11,448 nucleotides of DNA from Streptosporangiaceae bacterium (lineage in GTDB: Bacteria; Actinomycetota; Actinomycetes; Streptosporangiales; Streptosporangiaceae), in contig JAICWX010000270.1 in assembly GCA_025934635.1 (NCBI GenBank), forward strand, positions 1-11,448. The letters run 5' to 3'. The notes below the pieces were generated by a model. That model saw nothing but the letters and a program-made list of their open reading frames with translations. It had not been told where the DNA came from and ran no database searches. Positions 6,582-11,448 of this stretch are shown here, piece by piece. Position numbers and translations under genes: made by a program. Within the stretch, counting starts at the first letter, position 1. Each line of letters begins with the position of its first letter.

Positions 6582-7048
6582 GTGACAGGTGGGCCGCCAG
6601 CCAGGGCGGCCGGGCCTGGCGGGGAGACGGCGCCGGGCAGAGCGGGCTCGCTGCTGCTCGAACAGCAGTTTGAGGACAGTTCACTGGACGCGCTGCGGCA
6701 GGCGGTGCTGGCGTGCGCGGAGGCGGCGGGGATGTCCGTTCCCGGCGCCGCAGACCTGATGATCGCGGTGCATGAGCTGGCCGCGAACGCCGTCCGGCAC
6801 GGGGCCGGGCGAGGACGACTGCGATGTGGAGTCATGACGGGGCGCTGCGCTGCCAGGTCCAGGACGGCGGGCAGGAACCGCGTGCCGTCCGGCCCGGTGT
6901 CCGGGACGGCGCGGAGGCGGACGCGGCGGCGCGATAGCCATACGCGCACGGTCATGGACTGTGGCTGGTCCGGCTGCTGGCGGACCAGCTGAGCGTGGTG
7001 TCCGGGCCGGGCGGGACGTGCGTGACGGTGACATTCGCGCTGCGCTGA
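6582..7048 (+). pseudogene. RsbW/SpoIIAB-like HATPase anti-sigma regulator, frameshift plus amber stop
   Basis: Proteins of this type are GHKL ATPases that bind sigma factors or phosphorylate STAS partners. The first frame gives LLLEQQFEDSSLDALRQAVL, then DLMIAVHELAANAVRHGAG, which contains the ATP-binding N box (ExxxNAxxHG). One base is missing at about 6821-6824; the next frame reads MWSHDGALRCQVQDGGQEPR (the D-x-G strand) and runs into TAG at 6935-6937. The same frame then continues HGHGLWLVRLLADQLSVVSG (G2 box GxGLxLV) and ends GTCVTVTFALR at TGA 7046-7048. So one indel and one in-frame amber codon interrupt an otherwise normal protein of about 155 residues. Start: GTG 6582 is chosen over GTG 6567 because GGAGG sits six bases before it. 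The D-x-G-x-G motif is weak (DGGQE). Probable partner: a STAS protein nearby. Confidence 0.75.
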
Positions 7049-7060
7049 TCACAGGGCACG

Positions 7061-7130
7061 GTGCCCAGTGACTACCCGGTCATCGTCAGGTCGGCGCGTC
7101 CGCCGGTGCGCAGGATCCTGAAGCTGATGG
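7061..7130 (+). pseudogene. Possible STAS-domain C-terminal remnant
   Basis: The frame from GTG 7061 reads VIVRSARPPVRRILKLMGLE, which resembles the last strand and helix of STAS domains (LxxASPxVRRVLELTGLD). The rest of a domain is missing, and after about 7130 the reading loses similarity, staying open to 7217-7219. It sits 12 bases after the ATPase pseudogene, as a STAS partner might. Only about 25 residues support it. Confidence 0.35.
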
Positions 7131-7169
7131 GCCTGGAAGATTGCCCGGCTCAGGCGGCCGGACTGCCGG

Positions 7170-7410
7170 TCACCTGCCCTCTGGTCCGGGTCCGCCGCCG
7201 GTCTCGGCCTGGATCATGATCCCCTGGTTCACGCCCATCATCGTCAGCACCCTGGCCACGCCCGGCTGCGGGCGGACCAGCACCACCACCCCGCCGCGCG
7301 CCGCCGGATACCTGGGCGGCCAGCGCCTCGCCCAGCGCGGCGGCGTTCATCAGGTCCGCCTCACCGGCCAGCCGGGCCGTATCCAGGCCGCGGCTGCGCC
7401 GCGCCGATCC
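7170..7410 (-). pseudogene. STAS-domain protein remnant, frameshifted
   Basis: On the minus strand one frame gives LDTARLAGEADLMNAAALGE, resembling the core strand and helix of a STAS domain, and after a one-base shift at about 7290-7294 another frame gives VVVLVRPQPGVARVLTMMGV, matching the final strand and helix (VVxxxPxVARxLxxxGV), then NQGIMIQAET and a stop at 7170-7172. The segment aligned with the D-S-S-G-L phosphosite reads N-A-A-A-L, without a hydroxyl residue. There is no convincing start codon; the fragment begins just after the stop of the winged-helix gene (7414) on the same strand, suggesting a former two-gene unit. The N-terminal strands are missing. Confidence 0.45.
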
Positions 7411-7413
7411 GGC

Positions 7414-7740
7414 CTAGGACGCGGCTGCATCGCTGGCGCCGTCGCCGGACACCGCCAGCAGCTCGAGGAACGGGCCGATCCGGTGCCCGTCCTGGGCCGG
7501 GTGCCGGAACGTGCGGTCCAGATGGACCGTGTAGCGGGTGCGCCGCCCGGCCCGGGTGCGGGTCAGGTACCCCGCGGCCTCCAGGTCGGGGACGATGACC
7601 TGAACGGTCCGCTCGGTCAGGCCGGCCGACGCGGCGATGTCCCGGATCCGGGCGTGGGTGTTCCGGGCGATCTCCGCCAGCACGTGTCCGGGCCCGGTCA
7701 GGAGCGTCCCGCTGCCGCCCGCCTGCCCACGGAAATCCAT
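7414..7740 (-). CDS. Winged-helix (MarR/ArsR-like) transcriptional regulator
   Basis: The 108-residue protein has a helix-turn-helix at about residues 24-50: VLAEIARNTHARIRDIAASA followed by the recognition helix GLTERTVQVIVPDLEAAGYL, then the wing TRTRAGRRTRYTVH. This is the layout of small winged-helix DNA-binding repressors. After the wing comes HLDRTFRHPAQDGHRIGPFL and a short Ala/Ser tail; no ligand or metal-binding cysteine pair is visible, so the signal is unknown. ATG 7740 is preceded by AGGGG only a few bases away. It is transcribed divergently from the STAS-ANTAR group at 7906, with 165 bases between them containing a palindrome at 7755-7764, so autoregulation and control of the divergent group are plausible (inference). 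The gene is intact and has the usual codon bias. Confidence 0.8.
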   Translation of the reverse strand: MDFRGQAGGSGTLLTGPGHVLAEIARNTHARIRDIAASAGLTERTVQVIVPDLEAAGYLTRTRAGRRTRYTVHLDRTFRHPAQDGHRIGPFLELLAVSGDGASDAAAS

Positions 7741-7747
7741 ACCCCTG

Positions 7748-7753
7748 ACGATA
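7748..7753 (-). promoter_or_regulatory. Possible -10 box (TATCGT) of the winged-helix gene
   Basis: On the minus strand TATCGT ends seven bases before ATG 7740 (TATCGT-CAGGGGT-ATG). That is about the distance expected for a leaderless transcript starting at the ATG, which is common in actinobacteria. No clear -35 box was identified. Confidence 0.3.
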
Positions 7754-7754
7754 C

Positions 7755-7764
7755 TCTCGCGAGA
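7755..7764. promoter_or_regulatory. Perfect palindrome TCTCGCGAGA, candidate operator
   Basis: A 10-base perfect inverted repeat lies in the divergent intergenic region, immediately upstream of the possible -10 box of the winged-helix gene. It borders a relatively A-rich patch (7762-7780) in otherwise GC-rich DNA. The position suits a repressor site for the adjacent regulator. A single short palindrome may arise by chance. Confidence 0.35.
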
Positions 7765-7905
7765 AAAGAAACGTGATAAATCCCGCTGGTGTCAGGCGCG
7801 GTCTGGGCAGGTGCGCGCCGACGGCGTAAGATAGCGGTGGCGAATCCGAGAAATTGAGCCGTTGGGTCCAGACCCCGCCCGGCTGCCGTAGCAGAGGGCG
7901 GCACC

Positions 7906-8334
7906 ATGCCGGGTGTGGAGCTGAAGATCAGTGAATATGACGGTCATATTGTCGTGGCCCTGCGCGGGGAACTGGACGTAACCGCCGCGGCGGACGCCGA
8001 GGCGGCTATCGCGGCCCTGGTGGCGCCGGGTCAGAGCCTGGTCATCGACATGGCGGCGCTCGGCTTCATGGACTGCGCCTGCCTGGGCGCCCTGCTGGGG
8101 GTGCAGGCGCTGGCCCGGCGCGGCGGCGGCGATGTGGTCCTGGCCGCGGCGCAGCCGCATGTGCTGCGGCTGCTGTCCCTGACCGGCGCCGATGAGGTGT
8201 TCCGGGTTCAGGCCAGCGTGGCGGCCGCCATCGCGGGTACCGCCAGCCGGCGGAGGCGGTACCCTTGGCGGCGGCTTGCGGTGAGCGCTGCACGCCCGGG
8301 GAGGGCAGTGCCATCGCGTACCGGTACCGGGTGA
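7906..8334 (+). CDS. STAS-domain anti-anti-sigma-like protein lacking the phosphoacceptor serine
   Basis: The 142-residue protein starts MPGVELKISEYDGHIVVALR followed by GELDVTAAADAE (first strands of a STAS domain), then SLVIDMAALGFMDCACLGAL and a C-terminal VLRLLSLTGADEVFRV, the usual last helix. Family members bind RsbW-like kinases and are regulated by phosphorylation of a serine in the D-S-S/T-G-L turn. Here that turn reads D-C-A-C-L: neither serine position has a hydroxyl and the glycine is replaced. The domain is otherwise well formed, so the loss looks specific rather than general decay. The last 30 residues are Arg/Ala-rich and of doubtful meaning. ATG 7906 has a purine-rich AGAGGGCGG before it. 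It is the first gene of the + strand group with two GAF-ANTAR genes and ChaB. Confidence 0.85.
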   Translation: MPGVELKISEYDGHIVVALRGELDVTAAADAEAAIAALVAPGQSLVIDMAALGFMDCACLGALLGVQALARRGGGDVVLAAAQPHVLRLLSLTGADEVFRVQASVAAAIAGTASRRRRYPWRRLAVSAARPGRAVPSRTGTG

Positions 8335-8389
8335 TCACGGCCGGGGCAGCCGCGGCCCTGGCGGGTTCGGTGCGCGGCCGGATGCGCCG

Positions 8390-9136
8390 ATGACGGGCAG
8401 CCGGAGCATGGCCGTGTGGGCGCAGGTGGCCGCGCATGCCGCCGCGCATGACCGGCGCCCCTCGGTCGCCGACATCTGCGTGGTCGCGGTCAGCTCAGCC
8501 CGGCTGGGCGGGGCGTGGGTGGTGGCCGCGCGGGGCGGCGACCCGGATTTCGTGATGTGCGTGACCGGCCCGGCCAGCGAGCAGCTGGCCGAGCTTCAGC
8601 TGACCCTCGGCGAGGGGCCGTGCCACGACGTGCTGGCCTCGGCCGGCCCGGTGCTGGCCGGCGACCTGGGTGATACGGAGTTCGCCCGCCGGTGGCCCGC
8701 GTTCACCCCGGCGGCATGCCGGCTCGGCGCCGGGGCGGTCTTCGCGTTCCCGCTGATCGTGGGGGCGATCCGGGCCGGGGTGCTGGGCCTGTACCGCGGC
8801 GCACCCGGCCCGCTGTCCGGCCGGCAGCTCGGTGACGTGCTCATCCTGGCCGACGCGGCGACGGTGATGCTGCTCGGCAGCGCGCCCGGCGACGCTGAGA
8901 ACGGGGACGGGGCCGCCGTGGACGGGCAGGCCCCGGACCTGGCGCTGCACCGGGCGGAGATCGACCAGGCCACCGGGATGCTGACGGTCCAGCTCGGCGT
9001 CCCGGCCGGGGCGGCGTTCGCCCGGCTCCGGGCTTACGCTTATTCCCAGGACCGGCGGCTGGCCGACGTCGCCGGCGACATCGTCGCCCGGCGGCTGCGG
9101 CTGCACCGGGACCCGGGTCAAAACGGCGGCCCGTGA
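8390..9136 (+). CDS. GAF-ANTAR domain antitermination regulator (first copy)
   Basis: The 248-residue protein has a GAF-type sensor at about 25-165: VADICVVAVSSARLGGAWVV, then SEQLAELQLTLGEGPCHDVL, with RRWPAFTPAA and FAFPLIVGAIRAGVLGLYRG. The GEGPC block and FPL...GVLGLYR are standard for actinobacterial GAF-ANTAR proteins. An ANTAR domain at about 182-240 reads LHRAEIDQATGMLTVQLGVP, AAFARLRAYAYSQDRRLADV and AGDIVARRL, a three-helix domain that binds paired hexaloop hairpins in mRNA leaders and prevents termination. No kinase or receiver domain is present. ATG 8390 has no strong Shine-Dalgarno; an internal ATG at 8408 is possible. It lies 56 bases after the STAS stop. Its ligand and RNA targets are unknown. 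Confidence 0.88.
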   Translation: MTGSRSMAVWAQVAAHAAAHDRRPSVADICVVAVSSARLGGAWVVAARGGDPDFVMCVTGPASEQLAELQLTLGEGPCHDVLASAGPVLAGDLGDTEFARRWPAFTPAACRLGAGAVFAFPLIVGAIRAGVLGLYRGAPGPLSGRQLGDVLILADAATVMLLGSAPGDAENGDGAAVDGQAPDLALHRAEIDQATGMLTVQLGVPAGAAFARLRAYAYSQDRRLADVAGDIVARRLRLHRDPGQNGGP

Positions 9137-9212
9137 CATACCGGCAGCGCCAGCCGCACTCTCCCGGCCGCGCTACCGCCAGTCCCCCTGCTAGTGACGA
9201 GAGGTGACCCCG

Positions 9213-9947
9213 ATGGACACCGACCTGCTGTCCGATACTTTCGTCGAGCTGGCTGACACGATGGTCGCCGACTTCGACGTGATCGACTTCCTGCACCTGC
9301 TCACCGACCGCAGCGTCGCCCTGCTGGCCGCGTCCGCAGCCGGGGTGGTGCTGGCCGATCCCCGCGGTGAGCTGCGGGTCGCGGCGGCCTCCAGCCATAA
9401 AGCCGGGCTGCTGGAGCTGTTCCAGCTGCAGAACGACCAGGGGCCCTGCCTGGAATGCTTCCGCACCGGCCAGCCCGTCACCGCCGCCGACCTGGCCGGC
9501 CCGGCCCCGCGATGGCCCCGGTTCGCGCAAGCCGCCACCCGGTCGGGGTTCCGGACGGTGGAGGCGCTGCCGATGCGGCTGCGGGACCAGGTCATCGGCG
9601 CGCTGAACCTGTTCCGCGCCGAGCCGGGCCCGCTCAGCCCGGCGGACCTGCGCATCGCCCAGGCGCTGGCCGACGTGGCCACCATCGGCCTGCTGCAGGA
9701 GCGCAACGTGCGCCGCCGCGAGACCGTCGCCGAGCAGCTCCAGGCCGCGCTGAACAGCCGGGTCGTGATCGAGCAGGCCAAGGGCAAGCTCGCCGAGCGG
9801 CTCAGCATCGACATGGACCGCTCCTTCAGCATGCTGCGCGACTACGCCCGGAACACCAACCAGCGCCTCACCGACGTGGCCCGCGACTTCGTCGAAGGCG
9901 CCACCGCAGATTTCCCCCCGCCGGCACGGCGCCAGCCGGGCCGCTAG
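9213..9947 (+). CDS. GAF-ANTAR domain antitermination regulator (second copy)
   Basis: The 244-residue protein begins MDTDLLSDTFVELADTMVAD, then a GAF domain at about 25-165: DFLHLLTDRSVALLAASAAG, LELFQLQNDQGPCLECFRTG, and LPMRLRDQVIGALNLFRAEP. The QGPC block is the equivalent of GEGPC in the first copy. The ANTAR domain at about 175-230 reads LNSRVVIEQAKGKLAERLSI, RSFSMLRDYARNTNQRLTDV and ARDFVEG; the IEQAKG and NQRLxDVA residues match the consensus closely. ATG 9213 is preferred to GTG 9204 because AGAGGTGA lies about 6-8 bases before it. It follows the first copy after 76 bases; the two are clearly diverged, especially at the N-terminus, so they are not a recent duplication. Intact. It probably senses a different signal from the first copy (inference). 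Confidence 0.9.
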   Translation: MDTDLLSDTFVELADTMVADFDVIDFLHLLTDRSVALLAASAAGVVLADPRGELRVAAASSHKAGLLELFQLQNDQGPCLECFRTGQPVTAADLAGPAPRWPRFAQAATRSGFRTVEALPMRLRDQVIGALNLFRAEPGPLSPADLRIAQALADVATIGLLQERNVRRRETVAEQLQAALNSRVVIEQAKGKLAERLSIDMDRSFSMLRDYARNTNQRLTDVARDFVEGATADFPPPARRQPGR

Positions 9948-9976
9948 CAGCCACGCGAACGGAGAAAGGGGGCGTA

Positions 9977-10198
9977 ATGCTGGAATCCCGCCGGTATCGC
10001 CGCGGCGGCAATGAACTGCCGGCCACGCTGCGGCGCTCCTGCCAGGAAGCGCAAGACATGTTCACCAAGGCGCACGACAGCGCGGTGCAGGTCCACGGCG
10101 AGACAGATCAGGCCGACAGGGCCGCATCCACGGCTCTGAAGGAGAGATTCGAGAAACGCGGCGATCACTGGATCGCCAAGCGTGATCTCGGAGACTGA
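9977..10198 (+). CDS. ChaB family protein
   Basis: The 73-residue protein reads MLESRRYRRGGNELPATLRR, then SCQEAQDMFTKAHDSAVQVH, GETDQADRAASTALKERF and EKRGDHWIAKRD. ELPxTLRRS...AQ...KAHDSA...HG...A...A...K..FEK.GDHW is the ChaB signature. ChaB is a small helical protein first linked to cation transport regulation in E. coli, though its biochemical role is not established; in actinobacteria it is often found among stress genes. ATG 9977 is supported by GGAGAAAGGGGG just before it. The gene starts 29 bases after the second GAF-ANTAR stop and probably belongs to the same transcript. It looks intact. An upstream in-frame reading exists across the ANTAR gene in another frame, but it is only a shadow. 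Confidence 0.85.
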   Translation: MLESRRYRRGGNELPATLRRSCQEAQDMFTKAHDSAVQVHGETDQADRAASTALKERFEKRGDHWIAKRDLGD

Positions 10199-10413
10199 CG
10201 CTGACACGCTGCTAGTCTGCGGAATTTCACCTGGCGCAAGTGCCGACACGCCGATGGCCCGTAGGTGGTCGCGGCGGGCCCCGAGGTTCCGGGCGGGACC
10301 TGCTGACCCAGGTCATCACAGTTACATCGCGGCTTCGATGGCGAGCCGGGCGTTTGCGGGCTTGCTGTGTGCCGCTATGCCAGCCGGGCACATGCCGCGG
10401 TGGAGCCGACCGC
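10199..10413. other. Gap with no recognisable gene
   Basis: Open frames exist in this GC-rich stretch, but none has a start with a ribosome binding site or recognisable residues. It separates the convergent ChaB gene (+) and the broken unknown gene (-). I did not see an obvious hairpin terminator. Confidence 0.4.
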
Positions 10414-10626
10414 TTAGCCTGCGCTGTGCTGGGCGTCCCACAAGATGGCGCGGATCAGCCCGACGGCGTCCTGGAGCGCAGACCGGGTCGTGACCGGCAT
10501 CGTCTGCGCCGGGATCACGACGGGCTCGCGGGTGAACTTGCGCTGGTCGATGGTGTGCTCGGTGCGGTGCGGCGGACCGGTGTGGAGCACTTCGAGCTCC
10601 TGCGCGCCGCTGTCGTAGGTGATCAC

Positions 10627-10658
10627 GCTGATGGTCAGGTCGGCTGATGGTCAGGTCG
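10627..10658. repeat. 16-bp perfect tandem duplication
   Basis: GCTGATGGTCAGGTCG occurs at 10627-10642 and again, without any gap, at 10643-10658. Deleting one copy joins DPDLTIS to VITYDSG in a single minus-strand frame. It is therefore a duplication inside a gene rather than a functional repeat. Confidence 0.95.
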
Positions 10659-10687
10659 GGATCCTGGGCCAGGCTGACGGCAAGCTC

Positions 10688-10706
10688 GCGGAGCGGAGCG
10701 GAGCGG
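10688..10706. repeat. Five-base tandem repeat (GCGGA x3 plus GCGG)
   Basis: GCGGA is repeated three times at 10688-10702, followed by GCGG. With only one unit the minus-strand reading APLRELAVS is continuous; the two extra units add 10 bases and shift the frame. It looks like replication slippage. Confidence 0.85.
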
Positions 10707-10787
10707 GGCCGGGGCGAGTGCGGCGGTTAGGTCGCGGATCTGCTGCGGCGCCGCGCCGCTGACGATGTCCTTGCGGATGCTGATCAT

Positions 10788-11237
10788 GCCGGGCTGCCCC
10801 TCCTTACCGGGAGTTTAACGCCGGTGACGCACCGGCGCCATCGCCTCCGCGTAATCGCGCGCAGGCCGGGTCCCGGCATCCCCGGCGTGCTACGCGGGGC
10901 GGGGGTGTCAGCGCTCGCCGCTGGAGCCCGCAGGCTACGGGGATGGCTACGACGGCTCGGAAACCGTCCTAGCCAACGGGGATCTGGCCGTACCGATCAG
11001 CGCGACCAATGCCGGGCAAGATGGCCAGTACCGCAGAACCCCAAGATGGCGATCCGCTACTCGCAGAACGCCCGGCAGCTGCTCATCACGGCGGCGGAAG
11101 AGCACGACCCCGGCGACGGGAGGGCCGGAGTGCATCGCCCAGTGCGCTGATTCGGCGGGCGGCCGGGCGTGGAGCCAAGCCCGTTCGGGCCCATCGGAAC
11201 ACCGTGACCTCGGCGGCCCGGCACGACCCCGGAGTCG
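10788..11237. other. About 450 bases without a convincing gene
   Basis: Several frames are open, as expected for GC-rich DNA, including + strand readings with YGDGYDGSETVLANGDLAVP (about 10938-11000) and MAIRYSQNARQLLITAAEEH (from 11046). Neither has a ribosome binding site or a family I recognise. The second stops after a short disordered tail. They may be fragments of decayed genes. The 3' end of the stretch borders the stop of the universal stress protein at 11238. Confidence 0.4.
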
Positions 11238-11448
11238 TTACGGCGCGGGCCTGGCCGGCACGAACACCAGCGGGCCGGTCCCGCGCCGCAGGCAGTACCG
11301 GCCCGTCCGGCCAGGCGCCCGCGCCGCACCGGCCCCCGCAGCACCAAGGACCAGCAGGCCGACGTCGCTGGCCTCGTCCAGGAGGACCTCTCCGGGGATG
11401 CCCATGGGGGTGACACAGGCTATCCGGCGCGGATAGCACTGATGGAGC
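11238..11448 (-). CDS. Universal stress protein (UspA family), C-terminal part, cut by window edge
   Basis: The minus-strand frame is open from the window edge to TAA 11238-11240. It reads YPRRIACVTPMGIPGEVLLD, EASDVGLLVLGAAGAG, then GRTGRYCLRRGTGPLVFVPA and RPAP. This matches the last 65-70 residues of a UspA domain: the strand before xPxEVLL, the ADLLVLGxxGxG nucleotide loop, the GSVSRYCLxHAPCPVVVVP ending. The glycine-loop spacing is slightly off, G-x2-G followed by about nine residues and then T-G rather than G-S, and HAPCPV has become RGTGPLV, so ATP binding may be weakened. Members act in the cytoplasm in dormancy and stress survival. It belongs to a different USP subgroup from the broken copy at 5980. 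The start and N-terminal domain lie outside the window. Confidence 0.7.
   Translation of the reverse strand, partial: LHQCYPRRIACVTPMGIPGEVLLDEASDVGLLVLGAAGAGAARAPGRTGRYCLRRGTGPLVFVPARPAP

Larger units (their letters stand above)
10414..10787 (-). pseudogene. Unrecognised protein gene broken by two repeat insertions
   Basis: From ATG 10787 (AAGGAGGGG about 11 bases upstream) the minus strand reads MISIRKDIVSGAAPQQIRDL then TAALAPAPLR. Two extra copies of a 5-base unit (near 10688-10702) shift the frame; the next reading is RELAVSLAQDPDLTIS, where a 16-base tandem duplication (10627-10658) shifts it again, followed by VITYDSGAQELEVLHTGPPH, HTIDQRKFTREPVVIPAQTM and LQDAVGLIRAILWDAQ, ending at 10414. 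Removing 10 and 16 bases restores one continuous frame of about 114 residues with good third-position G/C. I do not recognise the family; it has no membrane helix or signal peptide and looks like a small soluble alpha/beta protein. The part after 10626 alone could be translated from a GTG but lacks the N-terminal third. Confidence 0.6.

Noticed and set aside
6140..6955. 271-codon minus-strand open frame
   Set aside because: Shadow of the USP and ATPase coding regions; Arg/Ser/Pro-rich and without motifs.
8495..9832. Large minus-strand open frames opposite the GAF-ANTAR genes
   Set aside because: Antisense shadows of clearly recognisable plus-strand domains.
9455..9976. N-terminal extension of ChaB into the second GAF-ANTAR gene
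   Set aside because: Low-complexity Arg/Ala/Pro reading in the wrong frame; ATG 9977 has a strong ribosome binding site and starts the ChaB-like sequence.
11009..11439. Overlapping open frames near the right edge on both strands
   Set aside because: They conflict with the USP reading ending at 11238 and show no family features.
1..11448. CRISPR array, tRNA/rRNA genes, insertion sequence
   Set aside because: Looked for regularly spaced direct repeats, tRNA-like cloverleaf ends and transposase motifs; none was seen. Truncated genes may reflect past recombination, but no element remains.

Overview
The window is very GC-rich (by eye about 70%), and its genes show strong G/C preference at third codon positions. 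It carries protein families typical of Actinomycetota: a DUF1206 tail, GAF-ANTAR regulators, stand-alone STAS and HATPase partner-switching proteins, and actinobacterial universal stress proteins. A soil-type actinomycete is likely; genus and family cannot be fixed from the sequence alone.

Layout. Left part (1-3790): the tail of a DUF1206 membrane protein, then broken genes: a truncated sugar-porter MFS gene (+), the last residues of an ABC exporter (-), the C-terminal half of an NRAMP metal transporter (-), an anti-anti-sigma (STAS) gene (+) whose ATG directly abuts the NRAMP homology, a frameshifted 3-hydroxyisobutyrate-dehydrogenase-like gene (-), a small one-helix membrane protein (-), and the C-terminal part of a SAM methyltransferase (-). 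Middle part (3976-5662): a compact + strand group of an unrecognised 124-aa protein, a second small unrecognised gene with a frameshift, and an intact PlsC-type acyltransferase, with overlapping or 1-base junctions. Then (5756-7410): an ArsB-like permease tail, a broken universal stress protein, a broken RsbW-like ATPase, and two STAS remnants facing each other. Right part (7414-10198) is the best preserved: a winged-helix regulator (-) divergent from a + strand run of STAS, GAF-ANTAR, GAF-ANTAR and ChaB. The window ends with an unrecognised gene broken by two tandem-repeat insertions (-), a stretch without a convincing gene, and a universal stress protein entering from the right edge (-).

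How the genes fit together. The intact core looks like a stress-signalling island: partner-switch components (STAS, RsbW-like ATPase), GAF sensors coupled to ANTAR RNA-binding antiterminators, universal stress proteins and ChaB. The STAS protein at the head of this core has Cys-Ala-Cys where the phosphoacceptor serine and its neighbours normally lie, so it may not be switched by the usual kinase.

The most striking property is decay. At least ten genes or remnants are interrupted, mostly by single-base shifts but also by truncations, an in-frame amber codon, a 16-bp tandem duplication and a 5-bp repeat expansion. Some single-base shifts might be sequencing or assembly errors in GC runs; the truncations, the amber codon and the duplications are harder to explain that way. 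I did not find a clearly new defence or mobile system, and I see no CRISPR array, tRNA, rRNA or transposase.
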